This document shows positions 23,890 to 31,476 of a DNA stretch of 64,000 bases, one piece after another. Position numbers and translations under genes: made by a program. Origin of the DNA: Bog-756 sp963710495 (GTDB lineage: Bacteria > Actinomycetota > Acidimicrobiia > Acidimicrobiales > RAAP-2); the NCBI GenBank assembly GCA_963710495.1, contig CAVQAI010000007.1:62001-126000 (forward strand), written 5' to 3'. The notes beneath the pieces are model-generated. The model had not been told where the DNA came from, ran no database searches, and saw nothing but the letters and a program-made list of their open reading frames with translations. Numbering within the stretch: position 1 is the stretch's first letter; every line of letters starts with the position of its first letter.

Positions 23890-25512
23890 TCATCCGCTCG
23901 CGCTTGAACCACTGTTGCCGCCGAACGACTCGGCGATCGATCGAGCCCACGGATAATCGGGTTTGCCGCTTGGCAAACGGACGATCTCCGGCAGAAGAAA
24001 GATCTCCTGTGGAACCTTGTATCCACTCAGCCGGTCGCGACAGTGGGCCCGGAGATCCCCAAGATCGAGTTCGCATTGCGCCCTGAGTTGCACGAGGGCG
24101 ACCACTCGCTCGCCGAACCGGGCGTCGGGCAGGCCGATCACGACGGCATCGCTCACATCTGGGTGGTCCTTCAACGTCGCCTCCACCTCGTCAGGAAAGA
24201 CCTTCTCGCCGCCCGTATTGATGCAGAGCGAACCCCGACCCAGCACTGTGATGGTCCCATTCGCCTCCACGGTCGCCATGTCACCGGGAAGTGACCATCG
24301 CCGATCCCCTCGTTCGACGAACGTCGCTGCCGACTTGGCCGCATCACCCAGGTAGCCGATCGGGATATGGCCTCCCCGGGCCAGATGGCCGATGACACCC
24401 GAGCCCGGTCGCACCGGCTCGAGATCGGAGTCGAGCACGTTGGTGCGATCGTCCACCCGCAGATGGGGAGCCCCATAGGGGTCGTCGGGTGCTGCCTCCC
24501 CGCCCAACTGACCGGTCTCCGAGGATCCGAACCGATCAGCGACGATACGTCCCGGTAGCAACGCCTCGAGTTGCGCTTTGGTGGACGGAGAGAGCACAGC
24601 ACCTCCGGAGCCCACTGCCAGCAGGGACGAGAGGTCGTAGCAGTCAGGTTGCTCTACCAGCACGTCGAGGAGCGGTCGGGCAACCGCGTCACCGACTACC
24701 ACGATTGTATTGATCCGTTCGGCTTCGACCAGACGCCAGACCTCGCCGGGGTCGAGGGATCCCCCTGCGAGGGTAACCACCTTTCCCCCACCGAAGAGAG
24801 TGGAGAAGGCCAACCAATGTCCGGCGGCGTGAATGAATGGCGGGATGGCAAGCGCGTTCATGCCCGGGTTCAGGATCCGGCCGGTCAGCTCTTCGGGGGT
24901 GGCGATGTAGTTCCCGAGCGAAAGCGGATCTCCGCCGCCCATGGCAGCGAAGAAGACGTCGTCGTGGCGCCACAGGACACCCTTGGGCATGCCGGTCGAT
25001 CCTCCGGTGTAGACGCAGTAGAGATCGTCCGCGTGCCGAACAGGGAAGCCTCGCCCGGGAGATCGCGCTGCGAGCACCTCTTCGTAGTCCTCGGCCCAAC
25101 CGGACCGGTCTGTGCCATCGGACACTTCGAGGACAGCTCGTGACTCGACCATGGCACCCAGCGCGGCATGGGTCGACTGCTGGAAGCGGCTGTGGAAGGC
25201 GAGGCCGACGATACCGGCATCTGCGTAAAGGTACCCCAGCTCCCTCGAGGTGTAGCGATAGTTCACGTTGACCGGTACTGCCCGGATCTTGAAGCAAGCG
25301 AGCATCGCTTCGATGTACTCGGTGCCGTTGGACAGCTGAAGGCCGATCGGATCACCCGGATGCACTCCGACCGCCTCGAGGTGGTGGGCCAGTTGGTTGG
25401 CACGGCGGTCCAGATCGGAAAAGGTCAACCGGCGGGCTCCCGATACCAGCGCTTCACGCGACCCCACCGCGTCGACAACGCTCTCGAAGAGGTCGGCCAG
25501 ATTGAACTCCAC
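23890..25512 (-). CDS. Acyl-CoA synthetase (AMP-binding, FadD-type)
   Basis: The 540-aa ANL ligase has P-loop YTGGSTGMPKGV, A5-like FGSSETGQLGG, the A7/A8 region SLPGDMATVEANGTITVLGRG with INTGGEKV, and A10 lysine in LPSGKPDYPWA. It activates a carboxylate to acyl-CoA. The short form with GGEKVFPDEVE recalls actinobacterial FadD3/FadD17-like enzymes, which act on diverse or sterol-derived acids, so the substrate is open. The start is GTG behind GGGGAG at 4-nt spacing. It converges with the LPLAT gene and diverges from the next hydrolase gene. Confidence 0.88.
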   Translation of the reverse strand: MEFNLADLFESVVDAVGSREALVSGARRLTFSDLDRRANQLAHHLEAVGVHPGDPIGLQLSNGTEYIEAMLACFKIRAVPVNVNYRYTSRELGYLYADAGIVGLAFHSRFQQSTHAALGAMVESRAVLEVSDGTDRSGWAEDYEEVLAARSPGRGFPVRHADDLYCVYTGGSTGMPKGVLWRHDDVFFAAMGGGDPLSLGNYIATPEELTGRILNPGMNALAIPPFIHAAGHWLAFSTLFGGGKVVTLAGGSLDPGEVWRLVEAERINTIVVVGDAVARPLLDVLVEQPDCYDLSSLLAVGSGGAVLSPSTKAQLEALLPGRIVADRFGSSETGQLGGEAAPDDPYGAPHLRVDDRTNVLDSDLEPVRPGSGVIGHLARGGHIPIGYLGDAAKSAATFVERGDRRWSLPGDMATVEANGTITVLGRGSLCINTGGEKVFPDEVEATLKDHPDVSDAVVIGLPDARFGERVVALVQLRAQCELDLGDLRAHCRDRLSGYKVPQEIFLLPEIVRLPSGKPDYPWARSIAESFGGNSGSSASG

Positions 25513-25650
25513 GGTGCTCCCCGGTGTTGGGCCTTCCGGCGACCGGTGATGCGTCGTTCGGCCCTGCTGTAGATTCAGTGTTGGACGCAGTATTCCAGGT
25601 GGCAGCCATGCTGTCCCTTGGATTCTGCGCGATGCAGGGAAGGGGACAAA

Positions 25651-26961
25651 ATGGTGGACGCCGGGGCGGACGATCCGGTGGTCGGCAGCCTCGCGGGGTT
25701 CCAGCCCACGCCGGGCCCGTCACCTTCGGTTGCTGAACGAGTATGCGGGTCGTACCAGGCTGCAGCACGGTTCCTGCATCGGCGCGCCGTCATCCGCGCC
25801 ACACGCGCCGTGCCCCGGACCCTTATGTTCATAGGATCCGCATTGCTGCGTGGAGAGGTCGTCCCCGCGCTCCCGGCCCCACACCTCTCGGTCGGTCTGG
25901 CCGCCCAGGTCGCGATGGACGAGGCCCTTCTGGCCATGGCGATGACACCCCGGCGGTTTCCGCTCCCCGGCGACTACTCGAGGGTGGCGGAAGAACTCGC
26001 TGAGGCTGACGCCAAGTACACCCGGCTTGGCTGGATCGACGACCCCACCACCTACTACCAGAACCCACCGCCGCTCTCCGGCACCGACTTCGAAACACAC
26101 CGGGGCTGGGCCCTCGGCCTCAACTACGATCGTCTGAATTGGGAAAGCGGGTTCAGCCTCGATCACGATGAGCCTGGCGGCGAACGCTGGATGGCCTTCC
26201 GGCCGAACCGGACAGCCACGGCAAGCGTGCTCCGCCACCCCGATGGCCCGCGTCCCTGGGTGATCGCCGTGCACGGGTTCTGCATGGGGTTTCCGTTCAT
26301 GGACTTTCAGGGACTTCATGCCAGCCGGCTCCACCACGAGCTCGGCATGAACGTGGCCTTCCCGGCGTTGCCACTTCACGGACCACGCCGGGTCACCCTG
26401 GTGAGCGGCGAACCCTTCCTCTCATTCGAGTTGATGAACGCGGTGCATGGACTGAGCCAGGCCGTGTGGGATATTCGGCGCCTGATCCAATGGGCGCGCG
26501 AACAGGATGCGACTTCGATCAGCCTGTACGGCGTCTCACTCGGTGCCTACACCGTATCGCTGCTTGCGGGCATCGAAGAGGACATCGACACCGTTGTGGC
26601 GGGAATCCCGGTGTCGGACTTCCCAAACTTGTTTCACGAGCACAGCCCTCACGACATCCGCGCCCGGGCCATTGAGCACAAGATCATGGGAGGACCCGCC
26701 GAGCGCGTCTTCCGTGTGGTGTCCCCTATGAGCTTCGAGGCGAAGGTGCCTCGAGCCCGGCGCTTCATCTTCGCCGGGTACGGCGACCGCTTGGTCCCGC
26801 CAGACCAGGCGCAGCGCCTCTGGGAGCACTGGGGCAGGCCGCGCGTCTCGTGGTACGCAGGCAACCACGTCGGCTACCTGTGGTCCAAGCAGGTGTCCGA
26901 CTTCCTCGTCGCCGCGCTCGCCGACTCCTCGGCACCCGTGACCGAAGCCATCGCGAGTTGA
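25651..26961 (+). CDS. Alpha/beta hydrolase, ABHD18-like, coupled to a WS/DGAT gene
   Basis: The 436-aa protein has an alpha/beta hydrolase domain in its C-terminal two thirds. The oxyanion strand is VIAVHGFCMGFP, the nucleophile elbow LYGVSLGAYTVSLLAG, the acid FAGYGDRLVPP and the base GNHVGYLWS, so all triad residues can be placed. The N-terminal 150 residues are helical. ATG 25651 follows AAGGGG by 5 nt. The stop is 4 bp before the WS/DGAT ATG, so co-expression is near certain. Hydrolases of this type often neighbour WS/DGAT genes in actinobacteria; the substrate is unknown. Confidence 0.85.
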   Translation: MVDAGADDPVVGSLAGFQPTPGPSPSVAERVCGSYQAAARFLHRRAVIRATRAVPRTLMFIGSALLRGEVVPALPAPHLSVGLAAQVAMDEALLAMAMTPRRFPLPGDYSRVAEELAEADAKYTRLGWIDDPTTYYQNPPPLSGTDFETHRGWALGLNYDRLNWESGFSLDHDEPGGERWMAFRPNRTATASVLRHPDGPRPWVIAVHGFCMGFPFMDFQGLHASRLHHELGMNVAFPALPLHGPRRVTLVSGEPFLSFELMNAVHGLSQAVWDIRRLIQWAREQDATSISLYGVSLGAYTVSLLAGIEEDIDTVVAGIPVSDFPNLFHEHSPHDIRARAIEHKIMGGPAERVFRVVSPMSFEAKVPRARRFIFAGYGDRLVPPDQAQRLWEHWGRPRVSWYAGNHVGYLWSKQVSDFLVAALADSSAPVTEAIAS

Positions 26962-26965
26962 CCCG

Positions 26966-28459
26966 ATGGAGGTGATGAGCGGACTCGACGCCAGGTTCCT
27001 CTACTCCGAGACGCCCACCGCTCACATGCACACGATCAAGGTGGCGGTCTCCAACGTGTCCGAAATGGAGGACGGTTTCTCCTACGACACGTTTGTTGAA
27101 GTCCTCGGCCAGCTGCTGGTACGGCTTCCGCCGTTCCGCCGCCGAGCCGTGCCCGTCCCCTGGGGGCTCGGGCATCCGGTGTGGATTGAAGATCCCGAAT
27201 TCGACCTCACCCGCCACGTGAGCCGGCGCGTGCTCGACGGCGAAGGCGGTGACCACCAACTCGCCGCCACGATCGCCGAGTTCGCTGGCACGGCCCTGGC
27301 GCGCGATCGGCCACTGTGGGAGCTGGTGGTGGTCGAAGGCCTCGACGGCGGGAGGATAGCGGTAGTCGCCAAGATCCATCACTCCGTGGCCGATGGGTCC
27401 GCGGCGGTGGCCCTGCTGCGGAACGTGGTGGAGGGAGCCACCATCAGACCGCCAGCGGAGCCGATCGAAGACGACTGGAGCTCCGAGCCCGTCCCGTCCA
27501 CACACCAACTGCTCATGATCGCCGCACACGACCACCTGAAGCGGATGAAGGGCCTCCCCCACTTACTCCAAGAGTCGGTCACGCGTGCCACTGCATCCGA
27601 GAGGCGCCGGCGGCGCTTCTCGGTAAGGCCGCCCCTCCCCCTTCATCACATTCCCAGGACGTCCTTCAACGTCTCGCTCGTCCACGAGCGGACCTTTGCC
27701 ATGACGAACCTCTCGATGGAGGAAATGAAGGCGATCCGGCGTTCGGCGAACGTCACCTTCAACGATGTGTACCTGTGCGTCTGTGCCGGTGCCCTGCGGC
27801 GGTACCTGTCGGACCGGGGCGAGGTGATCCGACGTCAGCTCGTGGCCAGCGTCCCGGTCTCGACCGACCCCAATGCCGCTCGCATGTTTGGCAATCGCGT
27901 CGACAATCTCTACGTCGGTATCGGCACCGACCTTGCCGACCCGCGTCGGCGACTCCGGCATATCCACGAGGGGGCGGTGGCGGCCAAGGAGGTCAGGGCC
28001 GTGCTCGGCCACCATCTCCTCGAGCAGCGGGCCGATGTCGTCCCGCCCCAGATCGTTCGCGCCACAGTGCGGATGTGGAGCCGGTCGCACCTCGCCGACC
28101 GGGTGGAACCACCCCTCAATGTGGTGCTTTCGAACGTGGCCGGACCAAGCGAACGGATCCTCCTCGGACCGATCAAGCTCGAGTACCTCTATTCGGTGGG
28201 GCCAATTCTCGAAGGAATAGGCCTAAACATTACGGCGTGGAGCTACGAGGATGCGCTGGGTGTCTCCGTGCTCGGTTGCCCAGTGAGCGTCGCCGACCCC
28301 TGGCTGATCATCGACGCCCTGCACGACTCCCTGGCCGAACTGAGGGACGCGTTCAGAGGGGAATCCGGGCAACCGGTGGGTAAGTCCGTCGGGAGTCTGG
28401 GTCCAAATGATCACGGCGTGTCGGAGACGACTGGTGGCCGCTACACCTCGAAGGCCTGA
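26966..28459 (+). CDS. WS/DGAT-family wax ester synthase / diacylglycerol acyltransferase
   Basis: The 497-aa protein is the second WS/DGAT of the window. Its catalytic motif is HHSVADG (138-144) and its N-terminus, MSGLDARFLYSETPTAHMHT, is the classic family opening. It also has LARDRPLWELVVVEGL, FGNRVDNLYVGI, PLNVVLSNVAGPSER and the C-terminal YSVGPILEGIGLNITAWSY. The two WS/DGATs are clearly divergent, so not a recent tandem copy. GGAGGTG sits between the first ATG (26966) and a second in-frame ATG (26975), so the exact start is uncertain. It would catalyse the last step of triacylglycerol or wax ester synthesis. Confidence 0.93.
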   Translation: MEVMSGLDARFLYSETPTAHMHTIKVAVSNVSEMEDGFSYDTFVEVLGQLLVRLPPFRRRAVPVPWGLGHPVWIEDPEFDLTRHVSRRVLDGEGGDHQLAATIAEFAGTALARDRPLWELVVVEGLDGGRIAVVAKIHHSVADGSAAVALLRNVVEGATIRPPAEPIEDDWSSEPVPSTHQLLMIAAHDHLKRMKGLPHLLQESVTRATASERRRRRFSVRPPLPLHHIPRTSFNVSLVHERTFAMTNLSMEEMKAIRRSANVTFNDVYLCVCAGALRRYLSDRGEVIRRQLVASVPVSTDPNAARMFGNRVDNLYVGIGTDLADPRRRLRHIHEGAVAAKEVRAVLGHHLLEQRADVVPPQIVRATVRMWSRSHLADRVEPPLNVVLSNVAGPSERILLGPIKLEYLYSVGPILEGIGLNITAWSYEDALGVSVLGCPVSVADPWLIIDALHDSLAELRDAFRGESGQPVGKSVGSLGPNDHGVSETTGGRYTSKA

Positions 28460-28722
28460 GCCGACGCACTGATGCGGGAGTTCCCACGTTCAACTGCGCC
28501 ACCGAGCTTTCGGGGAATCGTGAATGAGCCAGAAGGGTTCGGAGCTTCTCGACGAGGTCAGCGCCCCAGCGCGGAGGACGGCTACTGGAACATGGGCGAT
28601 GCGTTGCTGCCGTACAACAAGTGTTCGGTAGCCGAATGGTGAGGCTTATCCGCTGAGGTAGCGTTGCACCGTTGGCCTATCGAGGTCAGTATCGACCACA
28701 TAGGATCCAGATGGCACCGTTA
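28460..28722. other. Spacer before tRNA-Pro
   Basis: No full gene. A short plus-strand frame ending at 28642 (EDGYWNMGDALLPYNK) has protein-like codon use but no start, and may be a gene scrap. Confidence 0.3.
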
Positions 28723-28799
28723 CGGGAAGTGGCGCAGCTTGGCAGCGCGCCTGCTTTGGGAGCAGGAGGTCGCGGGTTCAAATCCCGCCTTCCCGACCA
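28723..28799 (+). tRNA. tRNA-Pro (anticodon TGG)
   Basis: A complete 77-nt cloverleaf: acceptor CGGGAAG pairs with CTTCCCG, D-arm GCGC-AGCTTGGCA-GCGC, anticodon loop TTTGGGA (anticodon TGG), T-arm GGGTTCAAATCCC. The CCA end is encoded. Its 3' end is the attachment site of the decayed element to its right: an identical 15-bp copy lies at 31390-31404. Confidence 0.95.
28785..28799 (+). repeat. attL-type direct repeat (tRNA-Pro 3' end)
   Basis: CCGCCTTCCCGACCA ends exactly at the tRNA CCA and recurs at 31390-31404. Together they bracket the integrase remnant, the secreted protein gene and the IS relic. Confidence 0.8.
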
Positions 28800-28810
28800 G
28801 TAGACCCAGG

Positions 28811-29568
28811 TCAGACGGCCTCGGGCAGATCGTCCGCTGCGGCGGCTTCGTCCAGGGGTGCAATAGGTGTGCAATTCGCTCGTCCGGGCCGTGCGGTCAC
28901 CGAACAGCGTTTTCGTTGCGTCGGCACGTGCGAAGCGACAACTGGCGAAGTGAGGTGCCGGTAATGGTCCTCGATCATCCGGGCGCTGTTCCCCGCGGCG
29001 TCGGCGATGGCCTCGTTGGTCATCCCGTGGGCGCCGACCTATCGACGCCCACGTATGCCGCAGCTCGTAGGGCGTCCACGTGCCGTCGATACTCATTGGC
29101 CTCGGTGGCGCGCTCCGCCGGTACCGGTAATTGTTCCGGTCTACTGAAAGGCCGAACGGGTCGGGAATACGAGGTTCAGCTCGGTCCACATCTCAGCGGC
29201 CTCTACACTCTCGGCTACCTGCCACGTTCGGTGCGCCGTAGGGCATCCACGGTGACCGAAGGGAGCTCCAAGGATCGGATGCTCTTCTTCAGCTTTGGGG
29301 GGCCGACCCGGTAGCCACTTGATGGCTCCTCGATTGAAGCCTGCCGGACATGCAGCACCGGTTGGTCGGCGTCCAGGTCCACGCAGTCCCACGTCAGCCC
29401 CAGGACCTCGCCGGGACGGAGGCCCACGGTGAGCTGCACCAGCCAGGCGACGCCGTACCACCATTCCGGCAAGGTTGGCGACGAAGGTCGCCAGCTGACC
29501 GTCGCTCCCGTGTTCCCACCCGGACGGGGAATATCCGTCCGGGTGGGAACCTCAGGCTCAGTCTCCAA
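28811..29568 (-). pseudogene. Frameshifted site-specific tyrosine integrase
   Basis: Pieces of one phage-type integrase lie in order in different minus-strand frames. The first (29568-29215) holds LVQLTVGLRPGEVLGLTWDC with the first catalytic Arg and PPKLKKSIRSLELP. The second, ending at 29141, holds QVAESVEAAEMWTELNLVFP. The third holds WTPYELRHTWAS with the Arg-His pair. The fourth (29023-28811) holds MTNEAIADAAGNSARMIEDH followed by the catalytic Tyr. At least three frame changes separate them, so no active enzyme can be made. The N-terminal DNA-binding part is missing. Confidence 0.85.
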
Positions 29569-29581
29569 TTACTCAGAATTA

Positions 29582-30463
29582 CTACAGGTTCGAGTAGGAA
29601 ACCTGGGCAACCGGGAGTCCGAGGACGTCCTCGTTGTCGAACCAACCGTACCGGACCCCGCCAGTGGCGGCTTGGGTACTTCCTGTGTCCCGGGTGCTAG
29701 CGAAGACCGATGTCGACGCGGAGTTCAGCACGCTGTACGCAGCGAAAACCTCACCGCCCACTGCCGTGAACATCAGGTTGAATGTGTACCACCCACTGGT
29801 GCTCAACAGCGTCGGCCCTGCGGTTGCATCCGTGCCCAAACCGAGAAGCCAGCCACCACCGCTCGAAGTGAGGGCGAACGAGTTGTCCGACAAGTAGTTG
29901 CCCGTGATGCCGGTCAGCCCGACGTCCCAGTTCACGACCTGTCCCGGGTTGGCAGCCGCCCAGCTGGCGTCGAGGTAGATCTTGATCGAGGTGGTGTATC
30001 CGCCCGTCGGAAACACCGTGTGGTTCATTACCCATGGGTTCTGGAACTTCGTGTAGGGACCGGTGCAGTTCTCACCGCCCGGGACCGTGCAGCCGTGAAG
30101 GGTCTCGACGGCTGCCGGAGGGCTTTCCGCGCCCGATACACGAGCGTACTTCGACTGGCCCCCCGGTCCCGGGACCGCCGGAGCGTAGGAATTAAAGTTG
30201 GTGAAGGTGTGCTTGACGATACCGATCGTGCCATACCCGGTTGCAGACCCGTCACAGGGAGAGTTGACCGGGTTGTTGCACCAACCACTGGTGTTGCTAC
30301 CCAGCTTGTTATGCCAGTTCTTCGCCACACCAGCCTGCTTGCGAAGAGCGGTGGTGGCACCGCTCGCCGAAGCGGACATCACCGCCAGCCCGACGCAGCC
30401 GGTCAGAGCCAGTACGCCGATGAGCGCGCGAGCCCCCCTGATCTTCCTCGTTCTTCCAATCAT
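29582..30463 (-). CDS. Secreted protein of unknown family
   Basis: The 293-aa product has a Sec-type signal peptide: basic MIGRTRKIRGAR, a hydrophobic core to about residue 30 and an ASASGA cleavage region. The mature part is rich in Gly, Ser, Thr, Asn and aromatics, as in beta-sandwich extracellular proteins, and has four Cys (CNNPVNSPC; CTVPGGENC) able to form two disulfides. I do not recognise the fold. ATG 30463 follows GGAGGT by 7 nt. It lies inside the tRNA-Pro element, and a fragment of a relative lies at 22076-22264. Confidence 0.8.
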   Translation of the reverse strand: MIGRTRKIRGARALIGVLALTGCVGLAVMSASASGATTALRKQAGVAKNWHNKLGSNTSGWCNNPVNSPCDGSATGYGTIGIVKHTFTNFNSYAPAVPGPGGQSKYARVSGAESPPAAVETLHGCTVPGGENCTGPYTKFQNPWVMNHTVFPTGGYTTSIKIYLDASWAAANPGQVVNWDVGLTGITGNYLSDNSFALTSSGGGWLLGLGTDATAGPTLLSTSGWYTFNLMFTAVGGEVFAAYSVLNSASTSVFASTRDTGSTQAATGGVRYGWFDNEDVLGLPVAQVSYSNL

Positions 30464-30970
30464 CTGAAGTACCTCCGCCTAGTGGGGATGGATGGATTCC
30501 AGCGCCCGGTACCCCATAAACCCGCCGCCGTCCTCGTTCTGGATAGCACAACGACGGCATTCTGCGCCACAAGAACTGGGGAATGGGATCGCCGAGACGG
30601 TTCCTTGGGTGCCTGATCTGGACTGCGTTTCTCGCATCATCGTGACTTTGCTCCGCAGGTATCGACCGCGAGGTACGGGATCTGGCGACGGAATCGTTGC
30701 AGGTTCGGTGAGCACCACTATTTTCAGCAATACAGCGCTGAAGATTCGGTCGGTCACTCAGGGTGACGGTGCGTGGCGGGTCCGGTTCACCACGGATGAT
30801 GACCAAGGGTGCCCTGTCGCCGGATCGGTGAGAGATTTCTGGACCTCGCAGCGATCGAGCGCTTGCTCTCGCGAGCGGCGCACCCGCGAAGACTTGAAGA
30901 GCGGGTTCAGTCAGAATTTTGCAAGTGGCCCTGGACCGCAAACGCGTCGAGCAGATTCCCGCTTTCGCAG
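30464..30970. other. Spacer inside the tRNA-Pro element
   Basis: I see no gene with consistent coding bias in these 507 bp. The promoter of the secreted-protein gene should lie at its left side. Confidence 0.45.
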
Positions 30971-31321
30971 TCACCCGCAGATCGAACGTCGAGACCTACT
31001 AACGGCGGTCAGATGCCGATGAACGGTCTTACGGCTGACGGCGATGTTCTCGGCACCAGGGTCGGCGCCGAAGTCCACCAGCTCACTACCGAGGGCCACG
31101 ATCTCGTCCTCCCAGCGGTGAGCGATCCGGCTGGACGATCGATGGGGTCGCCTGGAGCGAGGCTCGAGCCCGGCCGACTCTCCCCGTCGGTAGCGGGCGA
31201 GCAACTCATAGAGCCCGCCCCGGTTCACTCCATGCGCCCGGGCCAGCTCGGCGATGGGCTTGCCTGTCCCCAAGTGCGTCTCGATCAGGAACCGCCCCTT
31301 GTCCACAGGAGAACCTCCCAA
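30971..31321 (-). pseudogene. Truncated IS481-family transposase
   Basis: The 116-codon frame has the N-terminal helix-turn-helix of IS481-type transposases (GKPIAELARAHGVNRGGLYELL, then a YRRGESAGLEPRSRRPHRS linker) and a second HTH scrap (VSRKTVHRHLTAVSR). A family stretch around the usual ETIAWHL block is missing, and the DDE catalytic domain is absent. It is a remnant abutting the right att copy. Confidence 0.75.
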
Positions 31322-31328
31322 CCTCGGT

Positions 31329-31383
31329 GTCTCCTATGTCTTGACACATCCCTCCACCAAACTGTCTCCCGATGTCCTGAAAT
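31329..31383. repeat. Paired IS-end-like motifs
   Basis: TGTCTCCTATGTCTTGACA (31329-31347) and TGTCTCCCGATGTCCTGAAA (31364-31383) are two versions of one motif 35 bp apart. They resemble the termini of IS481-type elements and sit between the transposase remnant and the right att copy. Confidence 0.5.
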
Positions 31384-31389
31384 CGGATA

Positions 31390-31404
31390 CCGCCTTCCCG
31401 ACCA
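31390..31404 (+). repeat. attR-type direct repeat (copy of tRNA-Pro 3' end)
   Basis: CCGCCTTCCCGACCA is identical to the last 15 bases of tRNA-Pro, 2.6 kb away in the same orientation. No remainder of a tRNA surrounds it. Confidence 0.8.
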
Positions 31405-31476
31405 CATGCGGTTGACCCCATTGGGTGGACCGGACCCAGCAAGACCAAGGCCCGGGCAGGTCCCTGCCGCTCGGGC

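Larger units (their letters stand above)
28800..31404. mobile_element. Decayed 2.6-kb integrative element in tRNA-Pro
   Basis: The segment starts right after the tRNA 3' end and closes with a 15-bp exact copy of that end. Next to the tRNA is a tyrosine integrase gene pointing toward it, the usual layout for tRNA-targeting elements; it is broken by frameshifts. Cargo is one secreted protein gene and a truncated IS481-type transposase next to the far att copy. The element is too small and too damaged to be autonomous, so internal deletion after integration is likely. Confidence 0.75.

Noticed and set aside
11142..31404. Whole 11-31 kb region as a single island integrated at tRNA-Pro
   Set aside because: The att repeats enclose only 28800-31404, to the right of the tRNA 3' end. 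The lipid genes lie on the other side and need a separate explanation.
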